Notes: a model not told the origin generated them from the sequence alone. A stretch of DNA of 64,000 bases from Caproicibacter fermentans (GCF_009746625.1 NZ_VWXL01000058.1:62001-126000); one strand, 5' to 3'; positions 17,036 to 25,773 are shown, counted from the first letter of the stretch. Numbers and translations are program-made.

Positions 17036-17811
17036 ACGCCTATGAAAAATTGCTGGCCGCCCGTGCCGACGGCCGCCCGACCGCAAAGAATTATATCGAA
17101 AGACTGTTTCAGAATTTCATCGAGCTTCACGGCGATCGCAGATATGGGGACGACAGCGCCGTAATTACGGGGATCGGGACCCTCGGCAGAATTCCGGTCA
17201 CTGTAATCGGGATTGAAAAAGGACATGGCACCAAGGAAAAGGTCGCGCGGAATTTTGGCTCCGCTCATCCGGAGGGATACCGTAAGGCGCTGCGCCAAAT
17301 GAAGCTTGCGGAGAAATTCAGACGCCCCGTCATCTGTCTGGTGGATACGTCCGGCGCGTATTGCGGCATTGGAGCGGAAGAGCGCGGGCAGGGTCAGGCG
17401 ATTGCCGAAAATCTGATGGAGCTCATGGGGCTGAGAGTGCCCGTTGTTTCCATTCTGATCGGGGAAGGCGGCAGCGGGGGAGCGCTGGCGCTGGCGGTTG
17501 CCGACGAAGTCTGGATGCTGGAAAACGCCGTTTATTCCGTGATTTCACCGGAGGGCTGCGCCAGCATTCTGTGGAAGAATCCCAAAAGAGTTGGCGATGC
17601 GGCGGAATACCTGAAAATTACGGCACAGGACCTTTTGTCCATGAATGTCATCGACAGGATCATTCCGGAAGGAATCGGGTTTACCAAGACCTGCGCCTTT
17701 TTAAAGATACAGCTGATCCGAACGCTGAAGCGGAGCCGTGCTCTTACGGAAGAAGAGCTTGTAAGTCAAAGGTATGAAAAATTCCGGAGAATCGGCAGTG
17801 ACTTTCAATAA
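17032..17811 (+). CDS. accA: Acetyl-CoA carboxylase carboxyltransferase alpha subunit
   Basis: A 259-residue subunit, last gene of the operon. ELHGDRRYGDD, VDTSGAYCGIGAEERGQ, GEGGSGGALAL and SVISPEGCASILWK are hallmark segments. It lacks the longer N-terminal helix of proteobacterial AccA, as is usual in Firmicutes. After its stop a G/C-rich imperfect hairpin at about 17813-17855 may end transcription. Confidence 0.95.
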   Translation: MNAYEKLLAARADGRPTAKNYIERLFQNFIELHGDRRYGDDSAVITGIGTLGRIPVTVIGIEKGHGTKEKVARNFGSAHPEGYRKALRQMKLAEKFRRPVICLVDTSGAYCGIGAEERGQGQAIAENLMELMGLRVPVVSILIGEGGSGGALALAVADEVWMLENAVYSVISPEGCASILWKNPKRVGDAAEYLKITAQDLLSMNVIDRIIPEGIGFTKTCAFLKIQLIRTLKRSRALTEEELVSQRYEKFRRIGSDFQ

Positions 17812-17913
17812 AACGGCGGGCCCTCTGCAAGGGGGGGACTCGCCGCTTTAACCTGATCTGCCTTAGAAAAATATGCCGGTTCGGTGTTAATGCAGCCTGC
17901 TTACTTTATGGCC

Positions 17914-17957
17914 GTGAAAAAATCTCCCCAAAAGGCAAACGCCTTTTGGGGAGATTT
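17914..17957 (-). terminator. Strong terminator at the end of the opp operon
   Basis: A perfect 17-base stem, 17920-17936 with 17941-17957, around an AAAC loop. Read on the minus strand it is followed by a run of six to seven T residues. It lies 30 bases beyond the oppA stop and could also stop stray transcription from accA on the plus strand. Confidence 0.85.
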
Positions 17958-17985
17958 CAGTTCAGTACCAAAAGTTAGAGCTAAA

Positions 17986-19659
17986 TCAGCTTACTGTTGC
18001 ATAAGTGAAAAGTTTATCGCCAAGAGAAGTTGTTACAATACCGGAAATATTTGTGTTTTGCAGGTACACATCGGTGTAGAAGTAGATCGGCGCAACCGCT
18101 GAATCCTGCATCAAAAGCTTTTCAGCGTCGTGCATCGCCTGCATACGGACCGTTTGGTCTCCGGTGGACTTTGCCTTTGCAATCAAAGCATCATAGTCCT
18201 TGTTTGACCAGTGGGGGTCATTATTGCCGGAACCGCTGATGAACGTATCCAGATACGAAATCGGGTCGATATAGTCGGCCAGCCAGCCGTCACGCGCGAT
18301 GTCGTAGTTGCCTTTTTGGCGGCTGTCGATAAATACGGCCCATTCCTGCGCCGCAAGGGTGCAGTTGATGCCGAGTTCTTCCTTCCACATGTTCTGAAGA
18401 GCTTCGGCGACTGCCTTATGGGTGGAGTTAGTGTTGAAGGAGTATTCAAAGGACGGGAAACCCTTGCCGTCCGGATACCCGGCTTCGGAGAGGAGCTGCT
18501 TTGCCTTGGCTACGTTTGAATCGTAGTCGTCGTCCTTGACGGAGTAGAACCCGCCGCCGACTGTGCGGAAGTCTTTGGAGGTGTCGGCGTCGCCGATTCC
18601 AAGGGAGACAAACGCGTCGGCAGGAGTCTGGCCCTGCTTCGTGATGGTGTTGATAATATAATTACGGTCAATTGCGAGCGACAGCGCTTCGCGGACTTTC
18701 TGATTGTTAAACGGTGCTTTCTGGCAGTTAAACGCTACATAGTAAGTGCCAAGCTGGGCCATTGCGTGGTAATCCTTGGTCTGAGCCCATTTGGTCTGCT
18801 CGGAAACCGGATACGTGTCGGCAAACTGCAGCGCGCCGCTCTGGTAAGCCGCCTGAATCGCGGAGTCGTCGTCCATCAGCATGAACTTGATATTGTCGAT
18901 TGTGACGGCGTCCTTATTGTAATAGGTGTCGCTTTTTTCGTCGACAATGCTTTCCTTGTGGTTCCAGGCCGTCATCTTATAGGCACCGTTGCCGATATAA
19001 GTTTTCGGGTCCTGAGTCCACTTGTCGTTGCCGTCCACGATGTCTTTGCGCAAAGGGTAGAACATCGGGCGGGAGAGGAGCTGCTCGAAATAAGCGCAGG
19101 GTGCGTTCAGTGTGATGACCAGATGAGTGTCGTCAGTCGCCTTGATTCCAAGACTGGTTACGTCCTTGTTCTTGCCGGTGTAAATATCCGTTCCGTTCTT
19201 TACCGGGTCAAACATGTAGCTGTACTCGGAAGCGGTTTTCGGGTCGACGCAGCGCTGCCATGCATAGACAAAGTCCTGCGCGGTGACGGTTTTGCCGTCC
19301 TGCCATTTAATGTCGTCGCGCAGCGTGACGTTATAGGTCAGTCCGTCGTCGCTCACCTTGATATCCTTCGCCTGTCCGTTGACGATCTTGCCGTCTTTAT
19401 CCAGCTTGGTCAGACCTTCAAAGCAGTGCTGGATGTAAATGCCGCCATCGACCGCGGTATTCAGATCCGGGTCGATGGAATCCGGTTCCGTACCTACGTG
19501 CACCGTCAATGATTTGGATTTTGATGTGGAAGTGGACGCCGTGCCGGACGCCGTCTGCGAGGCCGCACCGGACGAAGCCGACGCACCGCCGCCGCATCCG
19601 GTGAAAGCCGTCGCAATCATCGCCGCGGCAAGCACCGAACACAATAACTTTCTTGTCAT
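17986..19659 (-). CDS. oppA: Oligopeptide ABC transporter substrate-binding lipoprotein
   Basis: A 557-residue lipoprotein. I start it at 19659 because GGAGGGAAAG lies upstream there, while 12 earlier in-frame codons have none. The signal peptide ends in a lipobox, TAFTGC, and is followed by a serine/alanine-rich linker. The body is a family 5 binding protein: DPDLNTAVDGG, DDIKWQDGKTVTAQDFVYAW, and REALSLAIDRNYI. It captures peptides for the OppBCDF importer encoded upstream. The gap of about 210 bases before it may allow separate expression. Confidence 0.92.
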   Translation of the reverse strand: MTRKLLCSVLAAAMIATAFTGCGGGASASSGAASQTASGTASTSTSKSKSLTVHVGTEPDSIDPDLNTAVDGGIYIQHCFEGLTKLDKDGKIVNGQAKDIKVSDDGLTYNVTLRDDIKWQDGKTVTAQDFVYAWQRCVDPKTASEYSYMFDPVKNGTDIYTGKNKDVTSLGIKATDDTHLVITLNAPCAYFEQLLSRPMFYPLRKDIVDGNDKWTQDPKTYIGNGAYKMTAWNHKESIVDEKSDTYYNKDAVTIDNIKFMLMDDDSAIQAAYQSGALQFADTYPVSEQTKWAQTKDYHAMAQLGTYYVAFNCQKAPFNNQKVREALSLAIDRNYIINTITKQGQTPADAFVSLGIGDADTSKDFRTVGGGFYSVKDDDYDSNVAKAKQLLSEAGYPDGKGFPSFEYSFNTNSTHKAVAEALQNMWKEELGINCTLAAQEWAVFIDSRQKGNYDIARDGWLADYIDPISYLDTFISGSGNNDPHWSNKDYDALIAKAKSTGDQTVRMQAMHDAEKLLMQDSAVAPIYFYTDVYLQNTNISGIVTTSLGDKLFTYATVS

Positions 19660-19867
19660 AAACTTTCCCTCCGTTTTACAATTTGAAATACGCATTTATG
19701 CCAAGTCCTGTTGTGAGAAAACAGTCCGCCCTAAGAATAAAACAGTATCATGCCGAAAGGCAAAGTAAGAGAAAATTAAAAAAGAGAAAATTGCTTTTGG
19801 CACTGCGGAATCAATCCTTTGCCCATGGCGGATTGTCTGATCGTCTCAAACAAGACTGAATGCCCAA

Positions 19868-20836
19868 TTAAATCTCCTGAATTCTATGGCACGCGGCAAA
19901 GTGGCCGGGTTCATACTCCTTCATTTCGGGAACCGCTTCGGCACATTCCGGAACCGCATAGGGGCAACGGGTGCGGAAACGGCAGCCGGTCGGCGGATGA
20001 AGCGGACTTGGAATGTCGCCTTCCAGCACAATCCTCTGTTTTTCGCGGCTCGATTTCGGATCCGGAACCGGAATTGCCGAAAGAAGACTTTTTGTATACG
20101 GGTGAAGCGGGTTTGAATAGAGAGTCTTACTGTCTGTCAGCTCCACCAATTTGCCCAGGTACATCACGCCGATGCGGTTGCTGATGTGTTTGACAACGGC
20201 AAGATCATGCGCGATGAAAAGGTAAGTCAGACCCAACTCTTGCTGAAGATCTTCAAACATATTAATCACCTGCGCCTGAATCGAAACATCCAACGCGGAG
20301 ATCGGCTCATCGCAGACGATAAATTCAGGGTTCACCGCAAGCGCTCGCGCAATGCCGATCCTCTGGCGCTGACCGCCGGAAAATTCATGAGGATAGCGGT
20401 TTGCGTGCTCGCTGTTCAGCCCGACTCGGTTGAGCAGAGCCAGAATTTTTTCCTTGCGCTCCGCTTTTGAAGAAGCAAGATTGTGAATGTCGATTGCCTC
20501 GCCGACAATATCGCCGACCGTCATGCGGGCATCCAGAGAAGCATAGGGATCCTGAAACACAATCTGCATCTTTCTGCGGTACGGCTTGAAATCAACGTGC
20601 GTTACATCGACACCGTCGTAAATGATTTTTCCGTCGGTAGGCTCATAAAGCCTTAAAATCGTACGTCCTGTCGTTGTTTTGCCGCATCCGCTTTCACCAA
20701 CCAGGCCTAATGTTTCGCCGCGGTTGATAAAAAAGCTGACGTCGTCGACCGCCTGTACATAGCCTTTGCTGAAAGTGCCTGTTTTAACAGGAAAGTATTG
20801 TTTCAAATTTTGGATTTCCAGCAATTTATCACTCAT
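19868..20836 (-). CDS. oppF: Oligopeptide ABC transporter ATPase
   Basis: A 322-residue ATPase with Walker A GESGCGKTT, signature SGGQRQRIGIARAL, Walker B FIVCDEPISALD, and the C-terminal oligopeptide extension (CRFRTRCPYA). It pairs with OppD to power uptake. The start overlaps the oppD stop by 8 bases. Confidence 0.93.
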   Translation of the reverse strand: MSDKLLEIQNLKQYFPVKTGTFSKGYVQAVDDVSFFINRGETLGLVGESGCGKTTTGRTILRLYEPTDGKIIYDGVDVTHVDFKPYRRKMQIVFQDPYASLDARMTVGDIVGEAIDIHNLASSKAERKEKILALLNRVGLNSEHANRYPHEFSGGQRQRIGIARALAVNPEFIVCDEPISALDVSIQAQVINMFEDLQQELGLTYLFIAHDLAVVKHISNRIGVMYLGKLVELTDSKTLYSNPLHPYTKSLLSAIPVPDPKSSREKQRIVLEGDIPSPLHPPTGCRFRTRCPYAVPECAEAVPEMKEYEPGHFAACHRIQEI

Positions 20837-21845
20837 CGCCGTTTGCTCCTTCCTGTTTTTCCAGCAGCGCTTTCTGATTCAGCCAGCAGGCGCTTTTATG
20901 GGTTTCAGAATGCTGTATGAATTCCGGCATTTGTCTGAGACAGATCTTCATGCAGGATTCGCAGCGTGGGGCGAACGGACATCCCGCTGGAGGATTGAGC
21001 AAATCAACCGGCGTTCCCTCGATGGGAATCAACCGTTCGTGAGTCGTCTCGTTAATCTTTGGAATAGAGCGGAGCAGGCCGTTGGTATAGCAGTGCTTCG
21101 GCTCATAAAAAATTTCGTCTGTGGTTCCAATTTCTACGATTTTCCCGGCGTACATGACCGCAATTCGGTCGCATACATCGGAAACGACGCCGAGGTCGTG
21201 CGTAATCAGCATAACGGACATTCCGATTTTCTTTTTCAGGTCGACCATCAATTCCATAATCTGAGCCTGAATGGTTACGTCCAACGCTGTGGTTGGTTCA
21301 TCGGCGATCAGCAGCTTTGGCTCGCAGGCCAGCGCCATGGCAATCATGACGCGCTGACGCATGCCGCCGGAAAATTCATGAGGATATTGCTTCAGCCGTT
21401 TTTCAGGCTCGTTGACGCCGACCAGATTCAGCAGTTCAATCGCCCGTTGGCGGCGTTGCGCCCGGTTTTTACTGGTGTGCAGCCGAAGCATTTCTTCCAG
21501 CTGATTCCCGATGGTAAAAACGGGATTCAGAGAAGTCATCGGGTCCTGAAAGATCAGGCTGACTTCTTTTCCGCGGATTTTGCGAAATTCCTTTTCGGGG
21601 AGCTTTTCAATCTGATGACCGTTAAAGTTTACGCTGCCGCCGACAATTCTGCCCGGGCGGTCGACCAGACCCGTCAGAGTGTAGGCGGAAACGCTTTTAC
21701 CGCTTCCGGATTCACCGACAATGCCCAAAACCTCGCCGTAATCCATCGTATAGGTTACCCCGTTTACCGCTTTGACTTCACCGGCAGGGGTGAAAAAAGA
21801 TACTTTTAGATCATTAATATCAAGCAAATGTTCTTGTTTCATCAT
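20829..21845 (-). CDS. oppD: Oligopeptide ABC transporter ATPase
   Basis: A 338-residue ATPase with Walker A GESGSGKS, signature SGGMRQRVMIAMAL, Walker B LLIADEPTTALD and a cysteine-containing C-terminal extension (CPFAPRCESCMKIC) typical of Opp/Dpp ATPases, which in some members binds an Fe-S cluster. AAGGAG precedes the ATG, which overlaps the oppC stop as ATGA. Confidence 0.93.
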   Translation of the reverse strand: MMKQEHLLDINDLKVSFFTPAGEVKAVNGVTYTMDYGEVLGIVGESGSGKSVSAYTLTGLVDRPGRIVGGSVNFNGHQIEKLPEKEFRKIRGKEVSLIFQDPMTSLNPVFTIGNQLEEMLRLHTSKNRAQRRQRAIELLNLVGVNEPEKRLKQYPHEFSGGMRQRVMIAMALACEPKLLIADEPTTALDVTIQAQIMELMVDLKKKIGMSVMLITHDLGVVSDVCDRIAVMYAGKIVEIGTTDEIFYEPKHCYTNGLLRSIPKINETTHERLIPIEGTPVDLLNPPAGCPFAPRCESCMKICLRQMPEFIQHSETHKSACWLNQKALLEKQEGANGDE

Positions 21846-22897
21846 TTATTCTCCTTCAGTTTTGGATCAAACGCATCCCGCAGGCCGTCGCCGAACAGAT
21901 TGAAGGAGAGGATAACCAAACTGATGGCAACCGCCGGCGCCACAAGCAGGTACGTGTACGATTCCATGCCGCCGATGGCATCGGAAGCGAGGGAACCAAG
22001 GCTTGCCATGGGGTTCATAACGCCGAGTCCAAGGAAGCTTAGGAATGCCTCCGTAAAAATCGCCCTTGGAATTTCCAGTGTCGCGGTAACAATCAGAACG
22101 CTGATACAGTTTGGAATCAAATGCTTAATAATGATTCGGCTGTTAGAGGCGCCAAGCGCGTGAGCGGCTGTTACGAACTCCTGCTCTTTCAGAGCCATGA
22201 TTTGCCCGCGGATGATTCTTGCCATGTTGGTCCAGTACAACAGACTGAATGTCAAAAAGATACTGACCATCGGCACACCCATTGCCTGAAGCCAGCCAAG
22301 CGACGGATGAGCGTCGAACAAATTGGTCAGCGGTGCTTTCAGCGTAACCTGAAGAAGGATAATCGTCAGCATATCCGGAATCGAATAGATCACGTCGACG
22401 ATTCTCATCATCACCAGATCGACCACGCCGCCGAAAAAGCCGGAAATTGCGCCATAGACAGTCCCGATCAGTAAAACCAGCATGCTGGCGATGATTCCGA
22501 CCAGCAGCGAAATCTTAGTGCCCATCATCAGCCGGATCACCATATCGCGGCCGTGCATATCCGTACCCAGAAAATGCGGGAAAACGCTTTGCCCCGCCGA
22601 AATGGCTTTCAGCTCTTTCGCGGAATACTGCATGGGGTGCAAAAATTCACTTCCGCGAATTTGCTGGTCGTAAGCGTAAGGATAAAACGAGGGAGCGACA
22701 AAAGCGAAAAGAATCGCGATAATAATCACAACGAAAGCAGCCATTGCCACCTTATTATGTGTCAGCCTGCGCCAAGCATCCTTCCAAAATGTCGTGCTCT
22801 CTCTCATAATAATCAGTTGCTGTTTTTCCTCATCCGCCGCAGGAAGAAAATCCTCCGCGTTCAAATGAAGGGAAAACGGGTTTTTAAAAGCTTCCAT
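21842..22897 (-). CDS. oppC: Oligopeptide ABC transporter permease
   Basis: A permease of about 351 residues. An ATG two codons upstream, at 22903, lies only 2 bases from GGAGG; the ATG at 22897 has an 8-base gap and is the likelier start. The N-terminal cytoplasmic extension and first helix are of OppC type (FWKDAWRRLTHNKVAM). The EAA loop reads EFVTAAHALGASNSRIIIKHL. It forms the membrane channel with OppB. Confidence 0.9.
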   Translation of the reverse strand: MEAFKNPFSLHLNAEDFLPAADEEKQQLIIMRESTTFWKDAWRRLTHNKVAMAAFVVIIIAILFAFVAPSFYPYAYDQQIRGSEFLHPMQYSAKELKAISAGQSVFPHFLGTDMHGRDMVIRLMMGTKISLLVGIIASMLVLLIGTVYGAISGFFGGVVDLVMMRIVDVIYSIPDMLTIILLQVTLKAPLTNLFDAHPSLGWLQAMGVPMVSIFLTFSLLYWTNMARIIRGQIMALKEQEFVTAAHALGASNSRIIIKHLIPNCISVLIVTATLEIPRAIFTEAFLSFLGLGVMNPMASLGSLASDAIGGMESYTYLLVAPAVAISLVILSFNLFGDGLRDAFDPKLKENK

Positions 22898-22912
22898 TTC
22901 CATGTCCTCCCT

Positions 22913-23830
22913 TTACTGAAGTGTAATGCGCGGATCAATCAGCTTGTAACTAAGATCGACCACTAAGTTCATCAGGACAATGAGGACGGCAAGGAAAATG
23001 GTCGTGCTCATTACCAACGGATAATCGCGGGCAGTGATGCACTGAATAAATTCACGCCCAAGTCCGGGAATATTAAATACGGTTTCCACGACGAAACTGC
23101 CTGTTACTGTATAAGCGATCATTGGGCCGAGGTAGGTAATAACCGGAAGCACTGCGTTGCGCAGGGCATGCTTGAACAGCAGAAGGGACTTTCCGACGCC
23201 CTTTGATTTTGCCGTACGGATATAGTCCTGATCCAGAGCGTCCAGCATGCCGGAACGCATCAGCCTTGTAATATATGACATCGGATAAAACGCAAGGGTG
23301 GCACACGGCATGATAAAGGCCGTGACAGAATGCAGGCCCATGGTCGGCAGCCAGCGAAGCTTTACCCCGAAAACCAGCATTAGAAAAGCAGCCATGACAA
23401 AACTTGGAACCGCGATTCCAAGCGTTGAGACTACCATAAGCAGCCGATCCCAGAACCTGCCTCTGTTAAGCGCCGAAACAGAGCCCATAAAGACCCCCAA
23501 GATGACCGCGACCAAAATGGAAATGCCGCCGAGCTTGGCGGAAATTGGAAAAGCTGTAAAGATAATATCATCTGCGGAACGGCCCTTTTGTTTTAACGAG
23601 TCGCCTAAATCGCCCGTAATCAGTTTTCCCATGTAATTCAGATACTGCTGGGGAAGAGGCTTGTCAAGTCCGTATTTTACATTCAGCGCCTTTACGGTTT
23701 CCGGCGGAATGTTCTTTTCACTCAGAAATGGCCCGCCAGGTATCAAATTCATTAAAGTAAATGTGATAATAGATATGAAAAAAATTGTCAGTAAGGCATA
23801 ACCGATTCGTTTAATGGCATATGCTCCCAA
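22913..23830 (-). CDS. oppB: Oligopeptide ABC transporter permease
   Basis: A permease of about 305 residues. I prefer the TTG at 23830 (product begins MGAYAIKRIGYAL) because AAGGGGG lies 8 bases upstream. A farther ATG at 23878 would add 16 basic residues unusual for OppB. The protein has six helices, a conserved N-terminal TFTLMNLIPGGPF segment and the EAA loop DYIRTAKSKGVGKSLLLFKH. First gene of the operon, behind a long leader. Confidence 0.88.
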   Translation of the reverse strand: MGAYAIKRIGYALLTIFFISIITFTLMNLIPGGPFLSEKNIPPETVKALNVKYGLDKPLPQQYLNYMGKLITGDLGDSLKQKGRSADDIIFTAFPISAKLGGISILVAVILGVFMGSVSALNRGRFWDRLLMVVSTLGIAVPSFVMAAFLMLVFGVKLRWLPTMGLHSVTAFIMPCATLAFYPMSYITRLMRSGMLDALDQDYIRTAKSKGVGKSLLLFKHALRNAVLPVITYLGPMIAYTVTGSFVVETVFNIPGLGREFIQCITARDYPLVMSTTIFLAVLIVLMNLVVDLSYKLIDPRITLQ

Positions 23831-23904
23831 AATATATCCCCCTTTTTTCCTTTTATTTATTAGAAACGGCAGGTACATTCTTCGCTGAATGTGCCCGCCG
23901 CTTT

Positions 23905-23961
23905 AATAAATCTTCATGGCTAGAATATTACGGTAATTAATAAATATTCATTGCTAGAATT
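23905..23961 (-). repeat. Tandem dyad repeats upstream of oppB
   Basis: Two copies of an element about 21 bases long, 34 bases apart. On the minus strand they read AAAATTC-TAGCAAT-GAATATT and AATATTC-TAGCCAT-GAAGATT, each an inverted repeat with a 7-base spacer. They look like paired operator sites. CodY or another nutrient regulator is possible but the match is not exact. Confidence 0.4.
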
Positions 23962-24104
23962 TTTATAAAAACGCACCGAAAATGCCCAATGCGTGAATTT
24001 TCCGAGCATTTCGAATGCATGATGTGCATTATGTAACGGCAAACCGTTCCAAATGTATGAGAACTGGCCTATCGAGTCGCAATAGGCAAGGCATCAAATT
24101 TTAA

Positions 24105-24236
24105 CTTCAATACTTAATGTATGGAATTGCTTGGCTGCTGAAAACCCATACTGTTGTCCTCTTTTTTGAGAGGGTATCCTTCTCCCGGTCTCTTGACCAC
24201 TCCCCATGTTTCATTAAGTAATTTGTTTCTTTGAAG
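24105..24236 (-). ncRNA. Unassigned structured RNA domain in the opp leader
   Basis: Read on the minus strand, three helices close this domain: CTTCAA (24236-24231) with TTGAAG (24110-24105), ACTTAATG (24219-24212) with CATTAAGT (24119-24112), and ATGG (24207-24204) with CCAT (24124-24121). All are perfect and nested. Inside is a GGTC-AAGA-GACC hairpin and a second arm containing CCTCT/AGAGG. The interior is purine-rich and unlike TPP, SAM-I, lysine, glycine, T-box, cobalamin or c-di-GMP consensus as I know them. A riboswitch or protein-binding leader is plausible. Confidence 0.45.
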
Positions 24237-24304
24237 CTTACCGGATTTGCATCATGAAAGATTAAAAATGCCTAATGCTAAAAGTATTTATGAATTTAAA
24301 TAAA

Positions 24305-24333
24305 AGTATAGTTTAACATCCTTTGATTGTCAA
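24305..24333 (-). promoter_or_regulatory. Promoter of the opp operon
   Basis: On the minus strand TTGACA (24333-24328) and TATACT (24310-24305) are separated by 17 bases, a near-consensus sigma-A promoter directed toward oppB. Confidence 0.7.
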
Positions 24334-24619
24334 GGACGAATTTAAGCCAAAAACCGTCTTCATTTTGTCCCATTCTGAATAATTCCAGCAAGAATGAAAT
24401 AATATTCACTAACCGATGGAAGATTTAAACAGTTATTTTTGAAACCGCTAAAATTCTTTTTTTCTGTAAATAGTAAAGGCTGTGCCTTTGCAAATAAATG
24501 GACGCTTATTTGCGCTTAACTTCAGAAAAAGCTGCATATGACAAAATATGCCAAAAAATCTGAATATAACAATAAGTATTTATTGAATTTGCAATGCATA
24601 AACTTTAATAAAAATTAAA

Positions 24620-24648
24620 TTGACAGAAAACTTGGAAAAAGATATAAT
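24620..24648 (+). promoter_or_regulatory. Perfect sigma-A promoter of the thi operon
   Basis: TTGACA at 24620-24625 and TATAAT at 24643-24648, both perfect, with a 17-base spacer. The first TPP riboswitch begins about 10 bases downstream. Confidence 0.9.
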
Positions 24649-24656
24649 AAATTGAA

Positions 24657-24740
24657 AACGGGGGGAACTCACTCTGAGTTGAGAAGGTAAAACCTGACCC
24701 TTTGAACCTGTCGGTTAACACCGGAGTAGGGAACGTGAAA
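24657..24740 (+). promoter_or_regulatory. TPP riboswitch, first copy
   Basis: It has the conserved thi-box elements: GAGTTGAGA, then ACCCTTTGAACCTG, then TTAACACCGGAGTAGGGAA. This is a full aptamer that binds thiamine pyrophosphate. It is followed by its own terminator at 24747-24782, so it can act alone as a transcription-off switch. Confidence 0.95.
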
Positions 24741-24746
24741 TTGTTT

Positions 24747-24782
24747 GATCGGCGTTCGCCTCTTTTGGCGGGCGCCTTTTTA
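24747..24782 (+). terminator. Terminator of the first TPP riboswitch
   Basis: GGCGTTCGCC at 24751-24760 pairs fully with GGCGGGCGCC at 24767-24776 (two G-U pairs) around a TCTTTT loop, followed by five T residues. Confidence 0.9.
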
Positions 24783-24791
24783 ATTGAATAT

Positions 24792-24875
24792 CGCGGGGGG
24801 ACTCATATAGAGTTGAGAAGGTAAAACCTGACCCTTTGAACCTGTCAGTTAACGCTGTTGTAGGGAGCAAAGAGA
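24792..24875 (+). promoter_or_regulatory. TPP riboswitch, second copy
   Basis: A second complete aptamer begins about 50 bases after the end of the first. It repeats GAGTTGAGAAGGTAAAACCT and ACCCTTTGAACCTG exactly and ends GTTGTAGGGAGCAA. Differences from the first copy fall in the P3-side and variable stems. It also has its own terminator. Confidence 0.94.
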
Positions 24876-24876
24876 A

Positions 24877-24907
24877 AATAACCCGCCGGTTTCGGTGGGC
24901 TATTTTT
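24877..24907 (+). terminator. Terminator of the second TPP riboswitch
   Basis: CCCGCC at 24882-24887 pairs with GGTGGG near 24894-24899 (one G-U pair), extended by outer A-T pairs beyond a mismatch. TATTTTTG follows. It lies about 75 bases before thiD. Confidence 0.82.
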
Positions 24908-24978
24908 GTTTGACGGAAACCCGTTTTTGAATCCAAAACCCCAAATTTAAGATACGATTAAGAAAAGGAGGAAACCAA

Positions 24979-25773
24979 ATGAAAAATCTTCTGACGATAG
25001 CGGGCTCCGATTGCAGCGGCGGAGCCGGAATTCAGGCGGATCTGAAAACCTTTGCCGCGCACGGCACGTTTGGCATGAGCGTGATTGTGTCCGTCGTCGC
25101 GGAAAATACGGAGCGTGTGATTTCGATCTGCGACATGGCACCGTCCACGGTTGCAGACCAGATTGACGCAGTATTTGAGGATATTGCGGTTGACGGCGTA
25201 AAAATCGGGATGCTTTCCGGCACGGAGCAGATGCGTATTGTAGCGCGGAAGCTGAAGCAATACCGGCCTCGCGGGGTGGTCGTCGACCCCGTGATGCTGG
25301 CAAAAGGAGGCTGTGCCCTGATGCAGCCGGAGGCGCTCCGGACCCTGAAAGAGGAGATCCTTCCTCTGGCCTGCGTTTTGACGCCGAACATACCGGAAGC
25401 GGAGGCCATTACCGGAAGGAATATCATTACGCCGGAGGATCGCCGTGCTGCCGCAAAGCTGATGTTCCAAATGGGCGCGGAAAATATCCTGCTGAAGGGG
25501 GGGCATCTTTCCGGTGAAGCGGAGGACCTGCTGTTTGACGGCGGCCGGTTTTACACCTTTACACACAAAAGGATCGAAACAAAAAACACGCACGGCACGG
25601 GATGCACGCTGTCCTCCGCCATTGCGGCTAATCTGGCGCTGGGCCTAAGCGTACCGGAAGCGGTCCGCGAGGCGAAGGAATATGTGACCGGGGCGATCGA
25701 GCATGCGCTGCCGATCGGAAAAGGCCACGGACCGACCAATCATTTTTACTTCATGAAAGGGATCAGAGGATGA
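24979..25773 (+). CDS. thiD: Hydroxymethylpyrimidine/phosphomethylpyrimidine kinase
   Basis: A 264-residue ribokinase-fold enzyme that phosphorylates HMP and HMP-P for thiamine synthesis. [19 protein letters not shown] is the family opening. [12 protein letters not shown] and the catalytic [16 protein letters not shown] loop with GTGC anion hole are intact. AGGAGG lies 7 bases before the ATG. Its stop overlaps the thiC start by 4 bases. The upstream tandem TPP riboswitches place it under thiamine pyrophosphate control. Confidence 0.95.
   Translation: MKNLLTIAGSDCSGGAGIQADLKTFAAHGTFGMSVIVSVVAENTERVISICDMAPSTVADQIDAVFEDIAVDGVKIGMLSGTEQMRIVARKLKQYRPRGVVVDPVMLAKGGCALMQPEALRTLKEEILPLACVLTPNIPEAEAITGRNIITPEDRRAAAKLMFQMGAENILLKGGHLSGEAEDLLFDGGRFYTFTHKRIETKNTHGTGCTLSSAIAANLALGLSVPEAVREAKEYVTGAIEHALPIGKGHGPTNHFYFMKGIRG

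Larger units (their letters stand above)
23831..24298 (-). promoter_or_regulatory. Long 5' leader of the opp operon
   Basis: About 470 nt lie between the predicted opp start point near 24298 and the oppB start, with no gene in them. The leader holds the structured domain at 24105-24236, further hairpins (GCCTAT/ATAGGC and AACGG-TTTG-CCGTT near 24040-24090), a possible attenuator near 23965-24022, and tandem dyads at 23905-23961. Confidence 0.55.

Noticed and set aside
20766-21809. 347-codon plus-strand frame opposite oppD
   Set aside because: oppD is certain from Walker and signature motifs; the plus frame has no start context or motifs.
24121-24240. Opp leader domain as a SAM-I, ykkC/guanidine-ppGpp or T-box element
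   Set aside because: The conserved cores I know for those classes (GAGGGA...CGGCAACC for SAM-I, the ykkC ACGG/GGGA core, the T-box GGTGGNACCGCG) are not present, although CCGGGAGA slightly recalls ykkC. Left unassigned.
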